NCBI GenBank assembly: GCA_937951955.1
Contig: CALGAD010000002.1
Location: 1 to 31,457 of the forward strand
Reading direction: 5' to 3'
Length of the DNA stretch: 31,457 nt
DNA from: an uncultured Bacillaceae bacterium
GTDB taxonomy: Bacteria; Bacillota; Bacilli; Bacillales; Caldibacillaceae
The position numbers were made by a program, and so were the translations under genes. The first letter of the stretch is position 1; each line of letters starts with the position of its first letter. The notes beneath the pieces were generated by a model, which had not been told where the DNA came from, ran no database searches, and saw nothing but the letters and a program-made list of their open reading frames with translations. Positions 23,353 through 31,079 of the stretch are shown piece after piece.

Positions 23353-24975
23353 TTAAGTAAATAGTTTTAGTAAAATTTCAAGTTGAAGTCGATTGAAGGG
23401 ATCTTCTAAATCAATGGGAATACGTTCTTTAATTTGTTCAATCCGGTTTCTGACTGTATTGATATGGACATATAGTTTTTTTGCAGTATGGCTGTAATTC
23501 ATGTTGTTTTCGAGATACACTTTCAAGGTTTCGATTAATTCTTTGTTTTCATCACTCTTGAACAAATCATGCAATTGATGAAGCATGATGTTAATTTCAT
23601 CTTCCTGTACATCGAGCCAGGCAAATGCCCCTAAAGCCGAGTACAAAAAGAAATTTTCCTCTGGAAAAAGCAGTTTTCCGTTTGTAATCGCTTTTTCACA
23701 ACGCATGTAATTTCTTTTAATGGCAAAAATCGTATCGCTGACATCGGCGATGCCAAATTGCAGCTGAATATTTTCGATTCTTTTTTCAAGATGATCTTGC
23801 AGTTCGATCAAATGTTTTTTTATTCGCTCGAGGTTTTTTTCTTGTGAGAGCGCATGATCCTCAGGGATGAGGAAAAGGAAACGATTATCATCAAGAAATG
23901 CTATTCTAGTATTCGAGTATCCCATATTCGTATAGACAATATTTTTCATGCTACTTTTATAAGTCGATAAATGGATATCGGGATTTGCTTGCTGCATTAA
24001 AACAACATAATACTTTTCATTCATATCAATCTTTAAATCTTTTGCCTGTTTTGCGATCTGTTCCTCATCCGTTAAATTTCCCGAGATGCAATCAGTAATA
24101 AATTTTTCAAACCGGGCATCACCGATATTTTGCACGATTAACATTTGTTCAAACAGGGATTGCAGTAAAATGAACCCAATCCGGATAATAAATTGATCGA
24201 AATAGTCGAGCAGTTCGGTAGCTTCCACAACAACAAAATAGGCGAGTACTTTATCGTCAACTGAAATAGGGACGGTAATCCAGCTGTAAGGGCGGTCAAA
24301 TTTTTCATCGACATAGCGATAACGGACCATGTTCAGGTAATTACACAAAGTCACTTTTTCATAGTCAAATGAAGGATTCCAAAAATCCTCGGCATGCAAA
24401 TGTTCAGTCAATCGTAAAAACGTGGGGGAGCTATAATAAGCTTTTTTGTTTGTTAAATCGTATAACATCGCCGGGAAATTCATTTCTCTTTCAATTACAG
24501 ATAAGATCTTGTGAATTTTTCTAACTTGATAAGATAAATTGGATGAGTTATTCGGATTAATGTTTCGAATATTAAATTGGCGAATATTCTGATTCATCAC
24601 CAGAACATTCAGCTGATTCATCAGTTCCATCCATGAAATTTCAAAGGGAATAATTATTAAGGGGATGTTGAACTTATTAAAGGTTGCGATTACATGGTCT
24701 GGAATATCATCGAAGTAGCGGTGAAGTTTGATACCGAATGCAGAAATCTTCTTTAAATCGCCGGATTCGCAAAGCTCGCGAAATAAACCGAGATTTTGGT
24801 GAAACACGTATCCCGTTGTGATTAAAAATTCCCGTCCCTGAGCCCATTGAAAGGCATCCGGGGCATCCATTACGGCAATTCCTTGTATTTGATTATCAAG
24901 ACCTCCATGGCCGGCGATCAACTGGAAATCCTGAAACAATTCCGATTTTAGTAAATCTTTGACATATATACCCAT
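23353..24975 (-). CDS. PucR family transcriptional regulator
   Basis: This 540-residue cytoplasmic regulator has the PucR family layout. The N-terminal PucR domain (about 8-125) includes VMDAPDAFQWAQGREFLITTGY. The middle region includes a degenerate GGDEF-like segment (about 300-430), and the C-terminal winged helix (about 480-535) contains NMNYSHTAKKLYVHINTVRNR. Such proteins activate purine-degradation and related amide/amine catabolic genes in response to a pathway ligand. GAAAGAAGG precedes the ATG. Its promoter has an extended -10 overlapped by a perfect palindrome, suggesting autoregulation. It lies next to M20D copy 2 and opposite the MHS/cyclodeaminase operon, so either or both may be targets. 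Confidence 0.9.
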   Translation of the reverse strand: MGIYVKDLLKSELFQDFQLIAGHGGLDNQIQGIAVMDAPDAFQWAQGREFLITTGYVFHQNLGLFRELCESGDLKKISAFGIKLHRYFDDIPDHVIATFNKFNIPLIIIPFEISWMELMNQLNVLVMNQNIRQFNIRNINPNNSSNLSYQVRKIHKILSVIEREMNFPAMLYDLTNKKAYYSSPTFLRLTEHLHAEDFWNPSFDYEKVTLCNYLNMVRYRYVDEKFDRPYSWITVPISVDDKVLAYFVVVEATELLDYFDQFIIRIGFILLQSLFEQMLIVQNIGDARFEKFITDCISGNLTDEEQIAKQAKDLKIDMNEKYYVVLMQQANPDIHLSTYKSSMKNIVYTNMGYSNTRIAFLDDNRFLFLIPEDHALSQEKNLERIKKHLIELQDHLEKRIENIQLQFGIADVSDTIFAIKRNYMRCEKAITNGKLLFPEENFFLYSALGAFAWLDVQEDEINIMLHQLHDLFKSDENKELIETLKVYLENNMNYSHTAKKLYVHINTVRNRIEQIKERIPIDLEDPFNRLQLEILLKLFT

Positions 24976-25011
24976 GATGTACCTTCTTTCTACCGGATAT
25001 TTCTTATTTCT

Positions 25012-25020
25012 ATTATATCA
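25012..25020 (-). promoter_or_regulatory. extended -10 of the pucR-type gene promoter
   Basis: Leftward, TGATATAAT gives a perfect -10 with TGn extension, 37 bp before the ATG. No good -35 is seen. Confidence 0.5.
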
Positions 25021-25028
25021 ATGATATA
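25014..25028. promoter_or_regulatory. 15-bp palindrome over the regulator promoter
   Basis: TATATCA-A-TGATATA is a perfect inverted repeat that overlaps the -10 and spacer of the regulator gene's promoter. This is the position expected of an autorepressor site. Confidence 0.45.
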
Positions 25029-25307
25029 TTTGTACGACCATCTCCCAACTATTTCCAAAAGCGAAAAAAATGATTAAAAGAATTGAAATGCATTGATTTC
25101 ATAGATTGTGGGAATCAACAGGAAAGAGTTGTTATGGCTTTTAATTGTGTCATTCCCTCGTTTATCAAAATGGGATTGACGAAATTGAAAATGCAAATTT
25201 AAATAGAGTATTCTATAAAAGGTACTCAATCAATATATTGAAAAAATATTTTCTTTTTAGTAACGCTGAAAATGTTTACCGAATATTCCAGTCCGTGTTA
25301 TTTTCAA

Positions 25308-25349
25308 CAAAAAAAGGCTGTTTAACAGGGGGGACGACTTTTACAGCCT
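25308..25349 (-). terminator. leftward intrinsic terminator
   Basis: Leftward, AGGCTGT (25349-25343) pairs with ACAGCCT (25321-25315), and TTTTTTTG follows. It would end transcripts from the small gene at 25457-25564. A 67-codon leftward frame runs straight through it. Confidence 0.6.
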
Positions 25350-25456
25350 CAGACATTTCTAATGATTTAATTTGAAAAATAGCGTTATCGATGAAACCCA
25401 ACAAGCCAACCGGGTGTTGTCTAATCTTTGACAAAGGAACATTTACAGCTGTTCCG

Positions 25457-25564
25457 TTAATTTCTTCCTCCCCTGGCATTCGATTTTCCTTTTGAGTTTC
25501 TCTGTTCAGCCGGTTTCTTCGGGGGATTACTTTTATTTTTCGGGGCGTGCGAATCTTTTACCAT
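25457..25564 (-). CDS. possible 35-residue basic peptide
   Basis: The frame encodes a Lys/Arg/Asn/Pro-rich peptide (starts MVKDSHAPKNKS, ends ARGGRN) with no hydrophobic segment. A good GGAGG lies six bases before the ATG, and a leftward terminator follows about 110 bp after the stop. Composition resembles small basic spore or nucleic-acid-binding peptides, but I recognise no family. A longer frame from 25663 adds a stretch lacking a ribosome binding site. A second leftward frame (25276-25479) overlaps the end and is doubtful because the terminator lies inside it. Confidence 0.4.
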   Translation of the reverse strand: MVKDSHAPKNKSNPPKKPAEQRNSKGKSNARGGRN

Positions 25565-25728
25565 TTCTTTCCTCCATTTCCACTTTTCTTCCAAACAGTT
25601 ATTTCTAATCGCAACAGTATTAAGTTGACCAATAATCATATAAAATATACACGCTTTTGCCATATATAGTTTGTTAATTTTGATACACTGGCAAATTATG
25701 CAGTTTGAAAGTGAAAAAATTGATTTTT

Positions 25729-25759
25729 TTGAAAAATATTTTTATATTATTCGTATAAT
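25729..25759 (+). promoter_or_regulatory. promoter of the MHS transporter operon
   Basis: TTGAAA is followed after a long 19-bp spacer by a perfect TATAAT (25754-25759), 35 bp before the ATG. The palindrome at 25759-25772 covers the predicted start site. Confidence 0.5.
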
Positions 25760-25772
25760 TGGAAATTTCCAA
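25759..25772. promoter_or_regulatory. 14-bp perfect palindrome at the MHS operon start site
   Basis: TTGGAAATTTCCAA begins at the last base of the -10 and covers the expected +1. A dimeric repressor bound here would block initiation. Confidence 0.5.
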
Positions 25773-25794
25773 CGAATGCAGGGGGAGAATTTTT

Positions 25795-27090
25795 ATGGAA
25801 AAGAGTGTATCGAGGCGTGTATTAGTTGCAAGTTTGGTAGGAAGTTCGATCGAGTGGTTTGACTATTTCCTTTATGGAACGGTTGCTGGATTAGTGTTTA
25901 ACAAACTTTTTTTCCCGGCAGAAGATCCGACAGTCGGGTTACTCTTATCGTATGCCTCTTTTGCCTTATCATTTTTTATCCGACCACTAGGGGGAATTAT
26001 TTTCAGTCATATTGGCGACCGGATTGGTAGAAAAAGAACCCTCGTATTGACGTTAAGCTTAATGGGTGGAGCCACTGCGGCGATGGGACTGTTACCAACG
26101 TATGAAACGATCGGAATCATGGCACCTATTCTATTAATCACGCTACGGTTAATTCAAGGAATCGGCCTCGGCGGGGAATGGGGCGGTGCTTTATTGTTAG
26201 CTTACGAGTATGCACCGCAAAACCGGAAAGGTCTATTTGGCAGTATTCCGCAAATGGGAGTTACTATTGGCTTACTGTTAGGAACATTGGTCATGTCCAT
26301 TATGACATTAATGCCCGAACAAGCCTTTATGAACTGGGGCTGGCGCATTCCATTCTTATTGAGTGCCCTGTTAGTCGTCTTTGGTTTATGGATCCGTAAA
26401 GATATTGATGAAACACCGGAGTTCAAGGAAGTACAGAAAAAGGGTGAGGTTGCGAAAATCCCGCTCATTGAAACAATGCGCACCCACTGGAAAGAAGTTC
26501 TTATTGCTATCGGTGGAAAAGTAGTTGAAACAGCACCCTTCTATATTTTCGGTACATTTATTATCAGTTATGCGACGAACAATCTCGGCTTCGATAGTAC
26601 AAAACCGTTAAATGCTGTTACATTTGCAACAATCGTTACAACCATTTTAATTCCTATTATGGGACGGATTTCGGATACAGTCGGCAGAAAACCGCTTTAT
26701 AACTGGGGTACAATATTGATGATTCTCTTTGCTTTCCCGTATTTCTGGATTTTAGAAATGAAAACAGATTTATCGTTATACCTTGCCACAATAATCGGTC
26801 TCGGCATCATCTGGGCGCCGATTACCGCAGTTTTAGGTACGATGTTCTCGGAAATTTTCCAGTCGAAAGTACGTTATACAGGGGTTTCTTTAGGTTATCA
26901 GATTGGAGCGGCAACAGCAGGTGGAACCGCACCATTAATTGCAACAGCGCTGCTTACGGCATTTAATAATTCCTATGTACCAGTAGCTATCTACATTATC
27001 ATTACGTCACTTATCTCATTATTTAGTGTGATGTTTGTGCGGGAAAAGAAAGTCGAAACGACAAAAGAAAAAGATTCATTAAAGGCTTAA
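25795..27090 (+). CDS. MFS transporter, metabolite:H+ symporter (MHS/ShiA-ProP-like) family
   Basis: The 431-residue protein has twelve hydrophobic segments. The MHS signatures are clear: EWFDYFLYG in the first helix, SHIGDRIGRKRTLV in loop 2-3, and GIGLGGEWGGALLL in helix 5, with a second GRISDTVGRKP-type loop in the C-terminal half. MHS members import small polar metabolites such as citrate, shikimate, alpha-ketoglutarate or proline/betaine; the substrate here is unknown. The ATG at 25795 follows GGGGGAG by eight bases; an in-frame ATG 12 codons earlier lies on the promoter. The next gene, a cyclodeaminase-family enzyme, starts 40 bp downstream and is probably co-transcribed. Confidence 0.9.
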   Translation: MEKSVSRRVLVASLVGSSIEWFDYFLYGTVAGLVFNKLFFPAEDPTVGLLLSYASFALSFFIRPLGGIIFSHIGDRIGRKRTLVLTLSLMGGATAAMGLLPTYETIGIMAPILLITLRLIQGIGLGGEWGGALLLAYEYAPQNRKGLFGSIPQMGVTIGLLLGTLVMSIMTLMPEQAFMNWGWRIPFLLSALLVVFGLWIRKDIDETPEFKEVQKKGEVAKIPLIETMRTHWKEVLIAIGGKVVETAPFYIFGTFIISYATNNLGFDSTKPLNAVTFATIVTTILIPIMGRISDTVGRKPLYNWGTILMILFAFPYFWILEMKTDLSLYLATIIGLGIIWAPITAVLGTMFSEIFQSKVRYTGVSLGYQIGAATAGGTAPLIATALLTAFNNSYVPVAIYIIITSLISLFSVMFVREKKVETTKEKDSLKA

Positions 27091-27130
27091 TCTATGTTGA
27101 CTGTAAAACTTCCAGGGAAGGATCTGCAAG

Positions 27131-28126
27131 ATGAAAATATTAACAGAACAGCAAATCCAGCAAATTTATCCAATGGAACAGGCTATTCAAGATGTCCAGG
27201 ATGCATTAATTGCTCATTACAACGGAAACGTGGAAAATCCGCACCGTACCGTTGTTGAGTTTCCAAAGGAACAAGCATCGATTCTTTATATGCCGAGTGT
27301 CTGGGAAAAAACTGGAATTGCCGCGGTTAAAGTTGTATCCATCTTTCCAAATAACCCCCGGCTTGGTAAAAAAACGACGCAAGGGTTGATTTTACTGACG
27401 AATACGGAAACCGGGGAACATATCGCCTGTATGGATGCTTCGTATTTGACTAGATTACGTACCGGTGCCCTCAGTGCCCTGGCAACGAAATTTCTTGCAA
27501 AACCAACAGCAAGCACTTTGGCGATTATCGGTTGCGGGAAAATGGCAGAAGAACAAGTTCGCGGTGTTCTGGCTGTCCGCAATATTGAGGAAATCCTACT
27601 TTATAATCGAACGAAGGAAAAAGCTGAAGCATTTGTCAAAAAAGTAAAAGAACAAAATCCCTCATATTCCGGGAAGATTACCGTAGCGAAAACCGCAGAT
27701 GAAGCGGTTCAGCGAGCGGATATTATCGTCTGTGCAACGCGGTCGGACAAACCGGTGTTTTCCGGTCATTCTTTACGAGCCGGTACCCATATTAATGGCG
27801 TCGGCTCGTATCTTCCCCATATGCAAGAAGTTGATGAACGGACGGTTCTCCGCTCCGCCAAAATTGTAGTAGATACTGTTGATGGTGCGAAAGATGAGGC
27901 GGGGGACTTGATCATTCCTGCTAATAAGGGAATCTGGAGCTTTGATCAGCTCCACGGTCAACTCGATGAATTAGTGGCAGGAAAAATTCCCGGACGGGAG
28001 ACCGCTATGGAGATTACCTTCTTTAAATCCGTCGGTACCGCATATTTTGATTTAGCTGTTGCCGCTGCGGTTTATAAAAAGGCGGTAGAATTAGAGATGG
28101 GGATAGAATTGGATCTTTTTTCATAA
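27131..28126 (+). CDS. ornithine cyclodeaminase/mu-crystallin family protein
   Basis: This family includes ornithine cyclodeaminase, alanine dehydrogenase, ketimine reductases and EutC-like enzymes, all NAD(P)-dependent. The 331-residue protein has a substrate-domain Lys67 in AAVKVVS, the TRLRTGALSALATKFLA stretch (107-123), the Rossmann loop IIGCGKMAEEQ (133-142), and the VDTVDGAKDEAGDL segment near 257-270 that holds the catalytic Asp in cyclodeaminases. GGAAGGATCTGCAAG precedes the ATG, 40 bp after the MHS transporter gene. That coupling suggests the transporter imports an amino acid or imino acid that this enzyme converts. Family membership is firm, the reaction is not. Confidence 0.9.
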   Translation: MKILTEQQIQQIYPMEQAIQDVQDALIAHYNGNVENPHRTVVEFPKEQASILYMPSVWEKTGIAAVKVVSIFPNNPRLGKKTTQGLILLTNTETGEHIACMDASYLTRLRTGALSALATKFLAKPTASTLAIIGCGKMAEEQVRGVLAVRNIEEILLYNRTKEKAEAFVKKVKEQNPSYSGKITVAKTADEAVQRADIIVCATRSDKPVFSGHSLRAGTHINGVGSYLPHMQEVDERTVLRSAKIVVDTVDGAKDEAGDLIIPANKGIWSFDQLHGQLDELVAGKIPGRETAMEITFFKSVGTAYFDLAVAAAVYKKAVELEMGIELDLFS

Positions 28127-28260
28127 AAATAAGGATTGCAGTTCCTACAAGCGCGTGCAACATAACGGATGCAAATAAAAAGAAAAATGGTTATTTGGGA
28201 TGTCGACAAATATTAGAAGAGATAAACGGTAAATGTTTATTTGAACTGGGGGAAGAAGCT

Positions 28261-29358
28261 ATGAAACCAGTTTATTTTTTTACCGGTTTTCCGGGATTTA
28301 TTTCCTGCCAGCTGCTTCGAGCATTGTTAAAAAAGCATGAAGAAATCGATAAAATGTATTGTTTGGTTTTGCCGGCGCTGAAAAAGGACGCTGAAGATAA
28401 AATACGAGAAATTCTTCAGCAATCCAGCGCGAGAGATGGGAAAATCGTGATGATTGAAGGGGATATTACCAGGGAGAACCTTGGAATCGATGAAGCGGTA
28501 AATGCCGAGCTCCGACAATCAGTTACCCATGTTTTTCATCTGGCGGCGATTTATGATCTTGCTGTTCCGAAAGAAATCGCCTATCGTGTGAATGTGGATG
28601 GTACCCGTCATGTGAATGAGTGGGTTTTACAGCTCGAAAACTTGCAAAGATATACGTATTTCAGCACGGCATATGTAGCGGGAACAAGAACGGGTTTATT
28701 AAAAGAAGATGAATTGTTGAGACCGCCAGCATTTAAAAACTTTTATGAAGAAACGAAATTTGCAGCAGAAGTATTCGTGGAAGCATTGAAAAAGCAAGTT
28801 CCAGTAACGATTATCCGGCCTGGCATTGTGAAAGGACACTCAAAAACAGGGGAAACGACAAAATTTGATGGGCCATATTTCTTTTTAAACTTTATGGATC
28901 GGTTAAAGTGGTTGCCCCTTTTTCCCAAACTAGGGAAAAAGGAAGCGGTCATTAATCTTGTCCCGATTGATTTTATCGTTGAAGCGACATTGTATTTGAG
29001 CCATGCGCCTGTCGGTGTAGGAAAAACGTATCATTTAACGGATCCCGATCCGTATCCCGTTACTGAAGTGTATGAAATGATGTTAATGGAAATGTTAGGA
29101 AAACGTCCGAAATGGAAAATGCCTTTATTTTTGATAAGGCTTATTTTATCCCTTTCCATATTCCGAAAGTTTTTTCGTGTCGAAAAGGAAACGCTGGATT
29201 ATTTAGTCTGGGAAGGGCAATTTGATGCGAGTCACGCACAACGGGATCTGCGGGAAGCCAATATTACCTGCCCAGATTTAAAGGAACAGATCCCGTCTAT
29301 GGTACGTTTTTATTTGCAAAATAAACATAATGAAAGTTACCAGATCCGCATTCGGTAA
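28261..29358 (+). CDS. extended short-chain dehydrogenase (acyl-CoA reductase-like, NAD_binding_4)
   Basis: The 365-residue protein has the NAD(P) loop TGFPGF (8-13), a DIT acidic turn (68-70), FHLAA, catalytic Ser135 (YFSTAYVAG) and Y162-x-x-x-K166 (YEETK). This pattern is typical of the male-sterility/thioester-reductase branch of extended SDRs, which includes fatty acyl-CoA and carboxylic acid reductases. A hydrophobic stretch at about 300-312 (PLFLIRLILSLSIF) may touch the membrane. The ATG at 28261 follows CTGGGGGAAGAAGCT; a longer frame from 28195 has no ribosome binding site. An aldehyde dehydrogenase gene follows after 41 bp, so the pair may handle a lipid or other aldehyde. Confidence 0.85.
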   Translation: MKPVYFFTGFPGFISCQLLRALLKKHEEIDKMYCLVLPALKKDAEDKIREILQQSSARDGKIVMIEGDITRENLGIDEAVNAELRQSVTHVFHLAAIYDLAVPKEIAYRVNVDGTRHVNEWVLQLENLQRYTYFSTAYVAGTRTGLLKEDELLRPPAFKNFYEETKFAAEVFVEALKKQVPVTIIRPGIVKGHSKTGETTKFDGPYFFLNFMDRLKWLPLFPKLGKKEAVINLVPIDFIVEATLYLSHAPVGVGKTYHLTDPDPYPVTEVYEMMLMEMLGKRPKWKMPLFLIRLILSLSIFRKFFRVEKETLDYLVWEGQFDASHAQRDLREANITCPDLKEQIPSMVRFYLQNKHNESYQIRIR

Positions 29359-29399
29359 CGATTCATGAACTAGAATAATAGAAAAGAAGGTTGATCAGG

Positions 29400-30923
29400 A
29401 TGGCGATTTTACAAGTGACGAATCCGGCAACAGGCGAAGCGATTGGCAAGGTTGAAGAAACGAACATCGAGGAAGTAGCGCAATATTATGCCAGAGCAAG
29501 AAAGGCTTTTTCCGACTGGAGTAACCGGACGGTAAGGGAGCGCCTCCATTATCTTGAACAATTAAAAAACGTAATGGTCGAACAGATGGATGAACTGGTG
29601 CAGGTGATTGTTCAAGATACGGGAAAAGTACCGGTTGATGCTCTTGTAGCTGATGTGATGCCGACTCTGGAAAGTATTGAATATGTAAGAAAACATGCAG
29701 AAAAAATCCTTGCCCCAAAAAAGGTCAAAACCCCCTTATTGTTAATTGGCAAAAAGTCATACATCGAGTATATGCCACGGGGAGTTGTCCTCGTTATTTC
29801 TCCCTGGAATTATCCCCTGCAACTATCAGTAGTTCCTGTCATCAGTGCTTTAATCAGCGGGAATACCGTTATTTTGAAACCTTCGGAAGTAACACCGCTT
29901 GTCGGTAAATATATCGAGGAGTTGTTTCAGAAAGCGGGTTTTCCCGAACATGTAATTCAAGTGGCTCACGGCGGAAAAGAAGTAGGAGCCGCGTTCGTAT
30001 CCGGGAATCCGGACTACATCTTTTTTACCGGATCTGCCCGTACCGGACGGATCATCCAGGCGGAAGCTGCAAAAAAGTTGATACCGACGACTCTTGAATT
30101 AGGCGGGAAAGATCCTTTTCTAGTTTTCCGTGATGCGAATTTGAAACGGGCCGCCAAAGGAGCCGTATGGGCCGCTTTTACGAATGCCGGTCAAGTTTGT
30201 ATGAGTGCGGAACGGATATTTGTGGAGGAAGCGGTTTATGATGAATTTTTGCAACTTGTTAAAGAAGAAACAAAAAAACTAACCCTGGGTACGGATGGCG
30301 ATTGTGATATCGGGTCACTAACCTATCCCGTACAGCGAGAGATTGTTAAAAAACAGGTGCTTGATGCTTTAGAAAAGGGGGCAAAACTGGAAACGGGAAT
30401 TCATCCCGAGGAATGGGATGACACGATGTTCATCGAACCGATGGTTTTATCCCGTGTAACTGCGGAGATGGATATCGTTTGTGAAGAAACCTTTGGACCG
30501 GTTATGCCCATCATTCCTTTTCAAACGGAAGAAGAAGCGATTCGCCTGGCCAATGCTTCGAAATATGGACTGAATGCCAGTGTCTGGACTGAAGATTTAC
30601 AAAAGGGGCGAAGAGTAGCCCGACAGCTTGTTACCGGTGCGGTTAATATAAATGATGTCATTGTTTCGGTGGCCAATCATTATTTACCATTTGGTGGCAC
30701 GAAGGAAAGCGGCATTGGCAACTATCATGGCGAGAAGGGGTTAACGATTTTCTGCCATGAAAAGGCGATTGTCGTGGACCGGGGAACGTTCAGTTCAGAA
30801 ATTCAGTGGTACCCCTATAAAGGTAAGTATTCCGATTTTTTGCAGCTTTTCCAAAGCTATTTTGCCAAAAGACGGAAGTGGGGGAGATTTTTAAAAAGTT
30901 ACTGGAACTTGTTGCGGAAGTAA
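29400..30923 (+). CDS. aldehyde dehydrogenase (fatty-aldehyde type)
   Basis: The 507-residue enzyme oxidises an aldehyde to its acid with NAD(P)+. The active-site set is complete: Asn137 in SPWNYP, GSARTG at 211-216, the general base Glu233 in TLELGGKDP, and nucleophile Cys267 in NAGQVCMSAE. The C-terminus is extended by about 40 residues rich in aromatic and basic residues (YPYKGKYSDFLQLF, KRRKWGRFLKSYW), like the membrane-associating tails of fatty aldehyde dehydrogenases. The ATG at 29400 lies nine bases after AAGAAGG; the TTG three codons earlier abuts that ribosome binding site. It is the second gene of an operon with the SDR and ends at a strong terminator shared with rpsD. Confidence 0.93.
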   Translation: MAILQVTNPATGEAIGKVEETNIEEVAQYYARARKAFSDWSNRTVRERLHYLEQLKNVMVEQMDELVQVIVQDTGKVPVDALVADVMPTLESIEYVRKHAEKILAPKKVKTPLLLIGKKSYIEYMPRGVVLVISPWNYPLQLSVVPVISALISGNTVILKPSEVTPLVGKYIEELFQKAGFPEHVIQVAHGGKEVGAAFVSGNPDYIFFTGSARTGRIIQAEAAKKLIPTTLELGGKDPFLVFRDANLKRAAKGAVWAAFTNAGQVCMSAERIFVEEAVYDEFLQLVKEETKKLTLGTDGDCDIGSLTYPVQREIVKKQVLDALEKGAKLETGIHPEEWDDTMFIEPMVLSRVTAEMDIVCEETFGPVMPIIPFQTEEEAIRLANASKYGLNASVWTEDLQKGRRVARQLVTGAVNINDVIVSVANHYLPFGGTKESGIGNYHGEKGLTIFCHEKAIVVDRGTFSSEIQWYPYKGKYSDFLQLFQSYFAKRRKWGRFLKSYWNLLRK

Positions 30924-31014
30924 AGTTTCATTTCTTATGGTACGGAGTCCAGTATTAACAGGACAGTTAGCGGTGGGAGGAATTTTGTTCCAATGTTGTT
31001 CAGAAAAAAATAAG

Positions 31015-31057
31015 AAAACCCTGGAAATGTTACAGTCGATAACATTTTCAGGGTTTT
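31015..31057. terminator. bidirectional terminator between the aldehyde dehydrogenase gene and rpsD
   Basis: An 18-bp stem with a single G-U step (31015-31032 with 31040-31057), a 7-base loop, and A/T runs on both flanks. It serves two converging genes. Confidence 0.9.
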
Positions 31058-31079
31058 TATTGTGCATAATGCAGAGATA

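Larger units (their letters stand above)
24976..25794. other. 819-bp region between the divergent regulator and MHS transporter genes
   Basis: The region holds the regulator promoter at the left, the MHS promoter and palindrome at the right, and a possible small leftward gene (25457-25564) with a terminator (25308-25349). Between 25030 and 25300 I see only AT-rich sequence with no supported feature. Confidence 0.55.

Noticed and set aside
25145..25375. 76-codon rightward frame in the regulator-MHS gap
   Set aside because: It has no ribosome binding site, no promoter and no family-like features, and it runs across the leftward terminator.
25276..25479. 67-codon leftward frame after the small basic peptide
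   Set aside because: A leftward intrinsic terminator lies within the frame before its stop codon, so a complete message is unlikely.
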